The notes under the pieces are model-generated. The model worked only from the letters and a program-made list of their open reading frames with translations, did not search any database and had not been told where the DNA came from. Below are positions 1 through 8,280 of a DNA stretch of 64,000 bases, in pieces; the stretch's first letter is position 1, and every line of letters begins with the position of its first letter. Source of the DNA: JAIQFF01 sp963725615 (GTDB lineage: Bacteria > Acidobacteriota > Terriglobia > Terriglobales > Acidobacteriaceae); NCBI GenBank assembly GCA_963725615.1, contig CAVRZO010000001.1, positions 472,218 to 536,217 on the forward strand, written 5' to 3'. The position numbers and the translations under genes were made by a program.

Positions 1-3000
1 GGTGCCGCGGAAGTCGGCCACCAGCCGCTCCTCCGGATTCATCGCGCACAACGGAGATTTGGCATCAGGCTCGGGAAGTTCGTCGAGCAGCGGCCCGGAG
101 TGACGGACCGAGCGTTCGATCTGCCAGAGAGCGTCGCGGCGATGCAGTTTCCAGTTTCCGGAACTGAGAACTGGGAACTCGAAACTGGAAACTGAATTTA
201 ACGCTCCAATTTCCGCCAGCGTATTAATCTCATCCTTGCGCAGTTCAGGAACGCGATAGATGAGATCGTGAATAGAAGCGAACGGGGCGAGGTTGCGTTG
301 ACGAATCAAAGCCTGGGCAACTTCCTCACGCAGCCCGCGAACGTATCTAAGGCCAAGGCGTAGCGCCGGCGTCCCGCCGGCTGTTGAGGCCGGACTCTTT
401 CGCCCCTCCGGGGCTCCGCTCTTTCTCGCGGCTGACCCACGGCTCACGCCGTGGGCTACATTCTCTCGCTGCTCCGCGGCTTGGGCGCCAGCATCTTCCT
501 GGTGAACAACCAACGACGAACGATCAACGACCGTACTGACGACTGACGACTGACGACCGACGACTGCCTCGACGACCGTGCAATTCCACTCCGACTTCAT
601 CACATCAATGGGAAATATCTTCAGCCCGTGACGTTGTGCATCGCTCACGATCGTGGCGGGACGGTAAAAGCCCATGGGTTGGTTATTCAGCAGGGCAGCG
701 GTGAAAGCGGCCAGGTAGTGACACTTCAGATAGGCGCTGGCGTAGGCGATCAACGCGAAGCTGGCGGCGTGGGACTCGGGAAATCCATAGAGCGCGAAAG
801 AAGTAATCGAGAGCACGATCTGCTCCTGCGCCTCGCGCGAAATGCCGTTGCGTTCCATGCCGGCGCGGAGCCTGGCCTCGATTTCTTTCATGCGTTTCTC
901 CGAGCGTTTGAATCCCATGGCGCGGCGCAAATCCTCCGCCTCGCCGCCGCTGAAGTCGGCGACCACCATGGCCATGCGCAGCAACTGTTCCTGGAAGAGT
1001 GGGACACCTAAAGTGCGCTTGAGCACCGGCTCAAGCGAAGGATGCGGATAGGTAACTTGCTCGCGTTCCATGCGGCGCTGCAAAAAGGGATTTACCATCT
1101 GCCCCACGATCGGTCCGGGACGAATAATCGCGACCTGCACCACGATGTCATAGAAGCGCTTGGGACGCAGTCGCGGCAGGCACGACATCTGGGCGCGGCT
1201 TTCCACCTGAAACATTCCGATGGTGTCGGCTTTCTGCAAAGTGGAGTAAACCGTGGGGTCGTCCGCCGGCAAGTGTGCAAGATCTACTTCTTCGCCATAG
1301 TGATCGCGAATGAGCGTGATGGAATCTTCCAGCACGGCCATCATGCCCAGGCCGAGCAAGTCCACCTTGATGATGCCGAGGTCGGCGCAATCTTCCTTGT
1401 CCCACTGCACCACCACACGGCCCGGCATGGACGCGGGTTCGAGCGGGACCACGGAGTCGAGTTGTCCCTGGCAGATGACCATGCCGCCGGAATGCTGTCC
1501 CAGATGACGCGGCAAATCCTGCACCGCTTCGCACAGCTCAAAATATTTGCGCAGGCGAGGGTGGCGCAGATCCAGACCCGCATCATGGAAGCGATGATCG
1601 AGAGCATCGTGCGCATCGCGATATTCCCAGGTGGAAACGGCGGTGGAAACTTTGTCCAGAGTTTCCGGATCGAAGCCCAGAGCCTTGCCCATTTCGCGTC
1701 CCGCCATGCGGTTGCGATAGGTGATGACGTTGGCGGTCATGGCAGCGCCGCGTTCGCCATAACGTTTGTACAGATATTGAATGACGCGCTCGCGCTGGTC
1801 GCCGCTGGGCAGATCAAGATCAATGTCAGGCCACTCGCCGCGCTCCTCAGACAAAAAACGTTCGAAAAGTAGTTCCATCCCGATGGGGTCAACGGCTGTG
1901 ATCCCCAGCGAATAGCAGACGGCACTGTTGGCGGCGGAGCCACGTCCCTGGACCAGGATGTTTTGCTCGCGGCAGAAACGGACCAGGTCCCACACAATAA
2001 GAAAATAGCCTTCCAGCTTGAGTTTTTCGATCAACCTCAATTCGCGCTCGATCTGGCCCTGGGCACGGCTTTTCAGGCCGGCCTCTGCCCGGCCGTAGCG
2101 CTGCTGAAAACCTTCCCGAGTGCGCTCCCGAAGGAAAGACACCATGGTCTCGCCTTCCGGTACGGGATATTTGGGAAATTCGTATCCCAAAGCTTCAAGG
2201 GTGAATTCCAGCCGGGAGGACAGTTCCACCGTGTTGGCCAGAGCCTCGGGCAGATCGGCGAAAAGCTGCTGCATCTGCTGCGGAGATTTCAGATGACGCT
2301 CGGAGTTGCGCGCCAGCACACGTCCGGCAGTGGCCAGCGTTTTATGATTTCGAATGGCGGTGAAGACGTCGCAAAGTTCACGCTCCTGGGCCGTGGCATA
2401 CCAGACACCATTTGTGGCCAGCAGTGGAAGCTTGAGCGAGCGGGCAATCTCAATGGCGGCGCGGTTGCGCGCTTCCTGCTGACGATGAAAATGGCGCTGC
2501 AATTCCACATAGACGTTGCCTGGGCCAAAGATGCTGATCAGGCATTCCACCGCGCTATGTGCTTGCTCCATCTTGCCCTGCGCCAGCGCCGTGGCGAGCG
2601 GACCATCATCGCCCCCGGTCAGGCAGATGAGCCCGTTCGCATGCTCCTGTAATCCCTCTTTGTAGACGGCGCCCTCGCCTTTCTTCGAGCTCAACTTCAT
2701 CTTCGTAATCAGACGGCAGAGATTCTGATATCCGGCGCGGGAAGAGACGAGGAGAGGAAGGCGGAAAGGATTGCAGATTTTAGATTTTAGATTACAGATG
2801 GATTCGGGTTTCCCCGGTTTTAAATCTTCAATCTTCAATCTGAAATCTGAAATTTCACTGGTCACCTCCGCCCCCAAATGCGCTTTGATCTTCGCTTTCT
2901 TTGCTGCCATGTAAAAACGGGGCGCGCCATAGACGCCGTCGCGGTCAAGCAGCGCCATGGCCGGCATATTCAGATGGGCACACGTGGCGATCAGGTCCTC

Positions 3001-3060
3001 GGGCAGGGAGGCGCCTTCGAGAAAGCTGAAGGCCGAGCGGGAGTGGAGTTCGATGAACAC
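1..3060 (-). CDS. dnaE2: Error-prone DNA polymerase III alpha subunit, partial (3' end beyond the left edge)
   Basis: Reads from a GTG at 3060 to the left edge with no stop (1020 codons in the window). The N-terminus FIELHSRSAFSFLEGAS followed by PEDLI is the PHP domain of the DnaE2/ImuC family of mutagenic translesion polymerases. The palm region has QGRGSAANS near residue 375 and the catalytic aspartates in WPDIDLD at residues 410-416. The last residues in the window (NPEERLVADFRGT) match the tail of the finger/HhH region, so the OB-fold is off the edge. The frame is open throughout, yet three stretches (about residues 68-100, 832-903 and 956-974) are non-family sequence encoded by interspersed repeats. 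The frame is also open upstream of the GTG, but homology begins at it. Polymerase identity is firm; activity with the insertions is unknown. Confidence 0.93.
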   Translation of the reverse strand, partial: MFIELHSRSAFSFLEGASLPEDLIATCAHLNMPAMALLDRDGVYGAPRFYMAAKKAKIKAHLGAEVTSEISDFRLKIEDLKPGKPESICNLKSKICNPFRLPLLVSSRAGYQNLCRLITKMKLSSKKGEGAVYKEGLQEHANGLICLTGGDDGPLATALAQGKMEQAHSAVECLISIFGPGNVYVELQRHFHRQQEARNRAAIEIARSLKLPLLATNGVWYATAQERELCDVFTAIRNHKTLATAGRVLARNSERHLKSPQQMQQLFADLPEALANTVELSSRLEFTLEALGYEFPKYPVPEGETMVSFLRERTREGFQQRYGRAEAGLKSRAQGQIERELRLIEKLKLEGYFLIVWDLVRFCREQNILVQGRGSAANSAVCYSLGITAVDPIGMELLFERFLSEERGEWPDIDLDLPSGDQRERVIQYLYKRYGERGAAMTANVITYRNRMAGREMGKALGFDPETLDKVSTAVSTWEYRDAHDALDHRFHDAGLDLRHPRLRKYFELCEAVQDLPRHLGQHSGGMVICQGQLDSVVPLEPASMPGRVVVQWDKEDCADLGIIKVDLLGLGMMAVLEDSITLIRDHYGEEVDLAHLPADDPTVYSTLQKADTIGMFQVESRAQMSCLPRLRPKRFYDIVVQVAIIRPGPIVGQMVNPFLQRRMEREQVTYPHPSLEPVLKRTLGVPLFQEQLLRMAMVVADFSGGEAEDLRRAMGFKRSEKRMKEIEARLRAGMERNGISREAQEQIVLSITSFALYGFPESHAASFALIAYASAYLKCHYLAAFTAALLNNQPMGFYRPATIVSDAQRHGLKIFPIDVMKSEWNCTVVEAVVGRQSSVVSTVVDRSSLVVHQEDAGAQAAEQRENVAHGVSRGSAARKSGAPEGRKSPASTAGGTPALRLGLRYVRGLREEVAQALIRQRNLAPFASIHDLIYRVPELRKDEINTLAEIGALNSVSSFEFPVLSSGNWKLHRRDALWQIERSVRHSGPLLDELPEPDAKSPLCAMNPEERLVADFRGT
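139..195. repeat. In-frame repeat insertion 3 in dnaE2
   Basis: The stretch is an imperfect inverted repeat of the CAGTTTCCAGTTTCC / GGAAACTGGAAACTG type. On the coding strand it adds about 16 residues between the conserved blocks LAEIGALNS and HRRDALWQ, which are normally almost adjacent in DnaE2. The frame is kept. The same phrase family occurs between genes at about 3137-3171 and before rpmA at about 44905-44925. Confidence 0.8.
352..567. repeat. In-frame composite repeat insertion 2 in dnaE2
   Basis: About 70 codons between NCTVVE and the conserved LGLRYVRGLREEVAQ are built from at least three repeat types in series: a GTCGTCAGTCGTCAG phrase (about 490-567), a hairpin CCCACGGCGTGAGCCGTGGG (about 434-453), and a CCGGCGGGACGCCGG palindrome (about 364-383). 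All are read in frame without a stop. Each type is also seen between genes elsewhere in the window, for example the first at 48602-48795 and the last at 13468-13520. Confidence 0.8.
2761..2859. repeat. In-frame repeat insertion 1 in dnaE2
   Basis: A palindromic block with arms of the type CAGATTGAAGATTGAAGATT and AATCTAAAATCTAAAATC around a GC-rich centre. It encodes about 33 residues, rich in Lys, Ile and Ser, placed in the PHP domain between KAHLGAEVT and LPLLVSSRAGYQNLCRLI, which are close neighbours in the family. Length is a multiple of three and no stop is created. Confidence 0.8.
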
Positions 3061-3136
3061 TGCCCCTGGCTGGAGGTGGAGAACGTATTCGCTATTTGTT
3101 CGCCTATAGAGTTTGGACGATGGGGGGCAGGATGTC

Positions 3137-3260
3137 AACTGAGAACTGACAACTCAAAACTGACTACTGGGTTTTATTTTTCAGCCTGCAAGTACCAACT
3201 AAAGGCGCGGCGGGCGGGACGCCCGCCGCCACAGCCGCCGGGACGGCGGCGCTACGAAAA
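3137..3260. repeat. Spacer filled with two repeat families
   Basis: The gap between ilvC and dnaE2 holds a direct-repeat phrase (AACTGAGAACTGACAACTC-like, 3137-3171) and then two GC-rich palindromes, GGCGGGCGGGACGCCCGCC and CCGCCGGGACGGCGG. The latter could form strong hairpins at the 3' end of the ilv transcript but are not followed by a T tract, so I do not call them a terminator. Confidence 0.6.
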
Positions 3261-3261
3261 T

Positions 3262-4296
3262 CTAGGCCGGAACTTTGGTGCGCTTGCTGGTTTGCTTGAT
3301 CGTCACCGGATCGAGGAAGGTCATCATGCCTCGCAGCTCGACGCCGACTTTTTCGATCTGCTGCTGTTGTTCTTTCTCGCGGGTGGCTTCGAACCATTCA
3401 CGGCCGGTCTCGTTTTCCTTGATCCATTTCTTCGCGAAGGTCCCGTCTTTGATTTCGCGGAGTAATTGCCGCATGGTCTCGCGGGTCTGCTCCGTCACGA
3501 TGCGTGGTCCGGCGGTGTAGTCGCCGTATTCGGCCGTGTCGCTGACCGAGTAGCGCATATAGTTAAGACCGCCGCGATAGATCAAGTCCACGATGAGCTT
3601 CAGCTCGTGCAGGCACTCGAAGTAGGCGATCTCGGGCTGGTAGCCGGCTTCGACCAGGGTCTCGAATCCCGCTTTGAGCAGGGCGCTTACGCCGCCGCAC
3701 AGCACCGTCTGTTCGCCGAACAGATCGGTTTCAGTTTCTTCTGCAAATGTGGTTTCGATCACTCCGGCGCGAGTGGCCCCGATGGCTTTGCCGTAAGAGA
3801 GCGCCAACTGCTTGGCTTTTCCCGTGGCGTCCTGGTGGATCGCCAGCAGCGCGGGTGTGCCGCCGCCTTCCACGAACACTTCGCGTACCCGATGTCCGGG
3901 AGCCTTGGGTGCAATCATCGAAACGTCAACGTTGGCCGGAGGCGTGATGGTCCCGAAGCGGATATTGAAACCGTGAGCAAACATGAGCGTCTTGCCGGCG
4001 GTCAGATTGGGCGCGATTTCCTTTTTGTACACCTCGGACGCGACCGTATCCGGCACCAGCACCATGATCACATCGGCCCAGTCCGACACTTCGGCGGGAG
4101 TGCCGACAGTGAGGCCGCTGGCTTTGGCTTTCGCGCGCGAGTCGCTGCTGGCGGGCAATCCGACGCGCACGTCAACCCCGCTGTCCTTCAGGCTGAGGGC
4201 GTGGGCGTGACCTTGGGATCCGTAGCCGATGATGGCGACTTTCTTCGCCCGGATCAGTGAAACATCGGCATCTTTCTCGTGATACATCTTAGCCAT
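3262..4296 (-). CDS. ilvC: Ketol-acid reductoisomerase (NADP+)
   Basis: Catalyses the isomeroreduction of acetolactate/acetohydroxybutyrate, the second common step of Val, Ile and Leu synthesis. 344 aa, the length of a class I enzyme. The Rossmann motif IIGYGSQGHAHALSLKDSG is near residues 21-39 and the C-terminal knotted domain carries ETETDLFGEQ and the ECLHELKLIVDLIY segment. An upstream in-frame ATG would add 28 residues with no family match; ATG 4296 has AAAGGAAT at the right distance and gives the family N-terminus MAKMYHEKDADVSLI. Last gene of the leuA-ilvB-ilvN-ilvC block, 80 bp after ilvN. Confidence 0.97.
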   Translation of the reverse strand: MAKMYHEKDADVSLIRAKKVAIIGYGSQGHAHALSLKDSGVDVRVGLPASSDSRAKAKASGLTVGTPAEVSDWADVIMVLVPDTVASEVYKKEIAPNLTAGKTLMFAHGFNIRFGTITPPANVDVSMIAPKAPGHRVREVFVEGGGTPALLAIHQDATGKAKQLALSYGKAIGATRAGVIETTFAEETETDLFGEQTVLCGGVSALLKAGFETLVEAGYQPEIAYFECLHELKLIVDLIYRGGLNYMRYSVSDTAEYGDYTAGPRIVTEQTRETMRQLLREIKDGTFAKKWIKENETGREWFEATREKEQQQQIEKVGVELRGMMTFLDPVTIKQTSKRTKVPA

Positions 4297-4376
4297 TGTG
4301 ATTCCTTTCGATGGAAAAAGAGCGGTTTGATTTTTACGGAACTTGCCTGGAGCGAACTTGGTTATACCGAGCTTGG

Positions 4377-4928
4377 TCAAACAGAATACGACACGCCTTC
4401 ATCGGCGGCGACTTCAGGTGCCTTCGTTTGTGCCGGGTTGGCCGATGCAGAAGTCGTTCCGCGGCGCATCGCAACGATACCAGTGCGGACCATCTCCACC
4501 ACGCCGTAAGGACGCAGCACTTCCAGCAGACCGTCAATCTTGTCTTCGCCGCCGGTGATTTCGATGGTCAGCGATTCCGGCGCGACATCCACCACGCGGG
4601 CGCGGAACACACTGGCCAGTTCGAGAACGTGCGAGCGCGCTTCATGGGTCGCGGCCACCTTGATCATGGCCAGGTCGCGGGCGATCGCCGGTTCGTGGGT
4701 GATGTTTTCGACCAGCAGCACGTTCACCAGGTTATACAGATTGGCTTCAATGCGCTTCGCCTGGTCCGGATTGGTATCGACCGTGATGGTCATGCGCGAG
4801 ACTTCGGGTTTCTCCGTACGTCCGACGGTCAGCGAATCGATATTGAAGGCGCGGCGGCGGAACAGCGAGGCCACACGGGTCAGCACGCCCGGCTTATTTT
4901 CGACATATACAACAAAAATGTTCAGCAT
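4377..4928 (-). CDS. ilvN: Acetolactate synthase small (regulatory) subunit
   Basis: 183 aa. The N-terminal ACT domain (LNIFVVYVENKPGVLTRVA, residues 2-20) binds branched-chain amino acids and confers feedback inhibition on the IlvB subunit; the C-terminal half is the small-subunit activation domain. The start at 4928 is chosen over an upstream ATG because AAGGGA lies just before it and the ACT fold begins there. The start lies 7 bp beyond the ilvB stop, so the two subunits are translated from one message. The gene symbol ilvH would be equally valid. Confidence 0.95.
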   Translation of the reverse strand: MLNIFVVYVENKPGVLTRVASLFRRRAFNIDSLTVGRTEKPEVSRMTITVDTNPDQAKRIEANLYNLVNVLLVENITHEPAIARDLAMIKVAATHEARSHVLELASVFRARVVDVAPESLTIEITGGEDKIDGLLEVLRPYGVVEMVRTGIVAMRRGTTSASANPAQTKAPEVAADEGVSYSV

Positions 4929-4935
4929 TTTTCCC

Positions 4936-6648
4936 TTATTCGTCCGCCGCAGTTTCGACAATCGGACTGGGCCGCCGGATCATATCGTTCAACGAAGCAC
5001 CGGCTGCAACCATCGGATAGACGGTGTCTTCCTGCTCCACCTTGAAGTCGATCAGCACGGCGCCATGGTGCTCGCGTGCTGCCCGCACGGTCGGCAGCAC
5101 CTGCGAGCGCTCAGTGACCGCCATGCTGCGGATGCCATAAGCCTCCGCCAGTTTCACAAAATTGGGATTCAGCAGCGGCGTGGCTTCATAGTTGCGTTCG
5201 TAGAAGAATTCCTGCCACTGGCGCACCATGCCCAGAAATCCGTTGTTGATGATCGCAATATTGATCTTCAACTTCTCCTGCTGGATGGTCGCGAGTTCCG
5301 ACATGGTCATCTGGAAGCCGCCGTCGCCGACGATTACCCAGACTTCAGCCTCCGGCCGCGCTACCTTGGCTCCGATGGCCGCCGGCAGGGCAAAGCCCAT
5401 GGTCCCAAGCCCTCCTGAAGTAATCAAAGACCTCGGCTTTTCGTGCTTGAAGTATTGCGCTTCCCACATCTGGTGCTGGCCGACGTCGGTCACGACCACG
5501 GTGTTGCTGTTGCGAGTCTCACGCCACAGGTCGTTGATGACGTGCGCGGCGTACAGGTGTCCGTTGTCCGGAAGCTTCTGAACGTCACGCACCGCGGAGT
5601 CGCCTTTTAGCTTGTCAATCGAATCCAGCCACTCGGTGTGGTCTACCGACTGCACGCGAGGCAGCAACTCTTTGAGGACCTCGCGCAAGTCTCCCACCAG
5701 CGCCACGTCCACCTTGACGTTCTTGTTGATCTCAGCCGGATCGATCTCGATGTGGATCTTCTTGGCGTCCTGTGCGTAGGTTTTCAGATTGCCGGTGACG
5801 CGGTCATCGAAGCGCATGCCGAGTGCCAGCAGCAGGTCAGCTTCCTGAATCGCGTGGTTTACCCAGGCTTCGCCGTGCATTCCCATCATGCCAAGGTTCA
5901 AGGGATGCGAAGCAGGGAACGCTCCCAGGCCGAGCAGAGTCAGAGCTACCGGGATACCGGCCTTCTCCGCCAGGGTCAGAACTTCGGCCATGGCGCCCGA
6001 GACGATGATGCCGTGTCCAGCCAGGATCAGGGGCCGCTTGGCTTTGTGGATCAACTCCAGCGCCTGCGCGTACTCCGTTTCTTCTGGCGAAAGGTCAGGA
6101 CGGTAGCCGGGCAACTGCGGCCGCGCGGCTTCCCAATCGAATTCGCAAGAAGACTGTTGCGCATCCTTCGTTATGTCGACGAGGACGGGACCCGGCCGGC
6201 CGGACCGGGCCACATAAAACGCTTCGCGCAACACACGCGCCAGTTGATCGGCGTGGGTGACCAGGTAATTGTGTTTAGTGATGGGCAGGGTGATGCCGGT
6301 GATGTCGGTTTCCTGAAAGGCGTCAGAGCCGATCAGCTTGCTGCCTACCTGTCCGGTGATGCAAACAATGGGAGACGAATCCAGCATCGCCGTGGCAATG
6401 CCTGTGACCATGTTGGTCGCGCCCGGTCCTGATGTCGCGACCGCCACGCCAACTTCGCCACTGGCGCGGGCGTAGCCATCCGCCATGTGCGTCGCACCCT
6501 GCTCGTGGCGCACCAGGATGTGATGGATATCGCTATGCTTCAAGGCGTCGTAAGCCGGCAGAATTGCGCCGCCCGGGTAGCCGAAGACGTGCTTTACGCC
6601 TTCGCGCTCCAGGCATTCCCAAAGAATTTGTGCTCCCGTTTTTGTCAT
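4936..6648 (-). CDS. ilvB: Acetolactate synthase large (catalytic) subunit
   Basis: 570 aa thiamine-diphosphate enzyme condensing two pyruvates (or pyruvate and 2-oxobutyrate). Conserved blocks: HEQGATHMADGYARASG carrying the catalytic Glu near residue 50, the FAD/central domain, and the ThDP motif GDGGFQMTMSEL followed by INIAIINN near residues 430-460. Start at ATG 6648 with GAGGAAT upstream; the 15 extra upstream residues are not family-like. Followed 7 bp later by ilvN. The 148-bp gap from leuA carries a repeat hairpin but no clear promoter. Confidence 0.97.
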   Translation of the reverse strand: MTKTGAQILWECLEREGVKHVFGYPGGAILPAYDALKHSDIHHILVRHEQGATHMADGYARASGEVGVAVATSGPGATNMVTGIATAMLDSSPIVCITGQVGSKLIGSDAFQETDITGITLPITKHNYLVTHADQLARVLREAFYVARSGRPGPVLVDITKDAQQSSCEFDWEAARPQLPGYRPDLSPEETEYAQALELIHKAKRPLILAGHGIIVSGAMAEVLTLAEKAGIPVALTLLGLGAFPASHPLNLGMMGMHGEAWVNHAIQEADLLLALGMRFDDRVTGNLKTYAQDAKKIHIEIDPAEINKNVKVDVALVGDLREVLKELLPRVQSVDHTEWLDSIDKLKGDSAVRDVQKLPDNGHLYAAHVINDLWRETRNSNTVVVTDVGQHQMWEAQYFKHEKPRSLITSGGLGTMGFALPAAIGAKVARPEAEVWVIVGDGGFQMTMSELATIQQEKLKINIAIINNGFLGMVRQWQEFFYERNYEATPLLNPNFVKLAEAYGIRSMAVTERSQVLPTVRAAREHHGAVLIDFKVEQEDTVYPMVAAGASLNDMIRRPSPIVETAADE

Positions 6649-6681
6649 GAACCCATTCCTCAATCTTGAATCTGTTCGCCC

Positions 6682-6763
6682 AGCAATTGGCAATTAGCAA
6701 TGAGCAATTGGCCAAGACTTATGGGCCGTGGCTAAGTGCCAATTGCTAATTGCCAATTGCTCG
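6682..6763. repeat. Hairpin of direct-repeat phrases between leuA and ilvB
   Basis: Two arms made of CAATTGGCAATTAGCAAT-type phrases face each other (about 6682-6712 and 6736-6763), so the transcript between leuA and ilvB could fold into a long imperfect stem. The architecture (short repeated words in each arm, arms complementary) is the same as for other families in this window although the words differ. Confidence 0.7.
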
Positions 6764-6796
6764 GCGGCTGTCCCCACACGGTTTTTGCCGCTTCAA

Positions 6797-8134
6797 TCAT
6801 ACGCCCCAGAGATAGTCTTCCTGCTCGCTTTCGCGCTCGTGGGCTGCGTGCGCCGCATGGGCTTTTTCCTTCGCGCTTACCGTATCAGAGTGCGCGGACT
6901 GCACATCTTCCTTGCTCACAGGAGCCATCCACGTAGATGCCGTCTTGCCGGCGCTGTCCGGAATCGTGCCGGTCCGGCTGGGCACATCGCGCACCAGTTC
7001 GAGCAGATGTCCGTCCTCGATGGTCTTGATCCTGTCGGCCAGGACCACGAAACGACGGTAAACATCGTCGAGTTGCGCCCGTTCGAAGGTGAAGCCTAGC
7101 TTCTCGTAGCGTACCCGCAGGGCGTTCCGGCCGGAGTGTTTCCCCAGCACCAGTGAGTTGCAGGGAGCCCCCACCGAATGAGGCGCTATGATCTCATAGG
7201 TTGACGGGTCCTTGATCATTCCATCCTGGTGGATGCCGGCTTCGTGGGCAAATGCGTTCCGCCCCACAATGGCCTTGTGCGGTTGCACGTAAACTCCGGT
7301 GATTTCAGACAGCAGCTGGCTGGATGGGAACAGTTGTTCAGCGGCGACCGCGGTCTCATACGGATAGTGCTCCGCCCGGACCCGCATCACCATGATCAGT
7401 TCTTCCAAGGAAGCATTCCCGGCCCGCTCGCCGATGCCGTTCACCGTGCACTCCACCTGGCGCGCGCCCGCCCCAATGGCTGCCAGTGAGTTTGCCACAG
7501 ACAATCCCAGGTCATCGTGGCAGTGAACCGAAATGGTCACGCCGTCGATGCCCCGCACCCAGCGCCGCAGGGTCTGTATCAATTCCGCGAATTCGTGGGG
7601 CACGCTGAAGCCGACCGTGTCCGGAATATTCAGAGTAGTGGCGCCGGCTTCGATTACCGCTTCCATCACTTCGCAGAGAAAATTGATATCGGTCCGGCTG
7701 GCATCTTCGGCGGAGAACTGGACGTCTTTGCAAAATGTTCGGGCCAGCTTGATGCCGTCCCTGGCCTGCTCCAGGCATTGCCGCCGTGAAATCTTCAGCT
7801 TGTGCTGCAAGTGGATATCCGAAGTGGCAAGAAAGGTGTGGATGCGGGGACGTGCAGCGCCTTCCAGGGCCTTCCAGGCGCGCTCGATGTCGCCCGGACA
7901 ACTGCGCGCCAGGGCGGCGATGATGGGCCGGCGAATCTCGCGGGACAGCACGCGCACCGCCTCAAAATCGCCTTCCGATGCGATGGGAAACCCCGCCTCG
8001 ATGATGTCTACGCCCAGCCGATCCAACTGGTGCGCCATGCGCACCTTCTCGGCCACGTTCATGCTACAGCCCGGAGATTGCTCCCCGTCGCGCAAGGTCG
8101 TATCGAATATGTTGACGTGCTCTGCTTGAGCCAA
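6797..8134 (-). CDS. leuA: 2-isopropylmalate synthase lacking the C-terminal regulatory domain
   Basis: Condenses acetyl-CoA with 2-oxoisovalerate, the first committed step of leucine synthesis. The TIM-barrel starts NIFDTTLRDGEQSPG (residues 8-22); the metal-binding HCHDDLGLSVANSLA block is near residue 205 and VNGIGERAGNA follows; subdomain II is present (HEAGIHQDGMIKDPSTYE). After about residue 390 the usual LeuA dimer/allosteric domain (about 120 residues) is absent and replaced by a 55-residue hydrophilic tail ending in EDYLWGV. The enzyme may therefore not respond to leucine allosterically. A leader-peptide attenuator precedes it. Citramalate synthase or homocitrate synthase are less likely given the ilv neighbours. 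Confidence 0.88.
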   Translation of the reverse strand: MAQAEHVNIFDTTLRDGEQSPGCSMNVAEKVRMAHQLDRLGVDIIEAGFPIASEGDFEAVRVLSREIRRPIIAALARSCPGDIERAWKALEGAARPRIHTFLATSDIHLQHKLKISRRQCLEQARDGIKLARTFCKDVQFSAEDASRTDINFLCEVMEAVIEAGATTLNIPDTVGFSVPHEFAELIQTLRRWVRGIDGVTISVHCHDDLGLSVANSLAAIGAGARQVECTVNGIGERAGNASLEELIMVMRVRAEHYPYETAVAAEQLFPSSQLLSEITGVYVQPHKAIVGRNAFAHEAGIHQDGMIKDPSTYEIIAPHSVGAPCNSLVLGKHSGRNALRVRYEKLGFTFERAQLDDVYRRFVVLADRIKTIEDGHLLELVRDVPSRTGTIPDSAGKTASTWMAPVSKEDVQSAHSDTVSAKEKAHAAHAAHERESEQEDYLWGV

Positions 8135-8209
8135 ATGTGCCTCCCCGGCCGTCGAGGGCCGTGCCTGAATCTTTAATCCTGAACTCTTAATTTCTGAACA
8201 CCAGAAACT

Positions 8210-8243
8210 AAAAAAGCCATCATCCGATGCGGTGGATGATGGC
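8210..8243 (-). terminator. Attenuator terminator of the leu/ilv leader
   Basis: On the minus strand a perfect 10-bp stem GCCATCATCC / GGATGATGGC with an 8-nt loop is followed directly by TTTTTT, about 75 nt before leuA. It lies after the leader peptide at 8270-8338, and its left arm can alternatively pair with a segment overlapping the leader stop codon. Confidence 0.9.
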
Positions 8244-8268
8244 CTCTTGCCGATCTTGATATCTCTAA

Positions 8269-8280
8269 ATCATCCGCCGC
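8269..8280 (-). promoter_or_regulatory. Antiterminator segment of the leu leader
   Basis: The minus-strand segment GCGGCGGATGAT can pair with ATCATCCACCGC, the left arm and loop of the terminator, with a single C-A mismatch. It overlaps the leader stop codon TGA. A ribosome reaching the stop would cover it and let the terminator form; one stalled upstream on Leu/Val/Ile codons would leave it free to pair. This is an inference from complementarity. Confidence 0.75.

Noticed and set aside
3080..3130. TTGACA and TATAGG upstream of dnaE2 as a promoter pair
   Set aside because: The spacing is 24 bp, too long for a sigma-70 type promoter. A GAAC-N13-GTTC arrangement nearby does not match a known LexA box closely enough.
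3466..4260. Long plus-strand open frame opposite ilvC
   Set aside because: Shadow of ilvC; Arg/His/Gly-rich composition without any motif.
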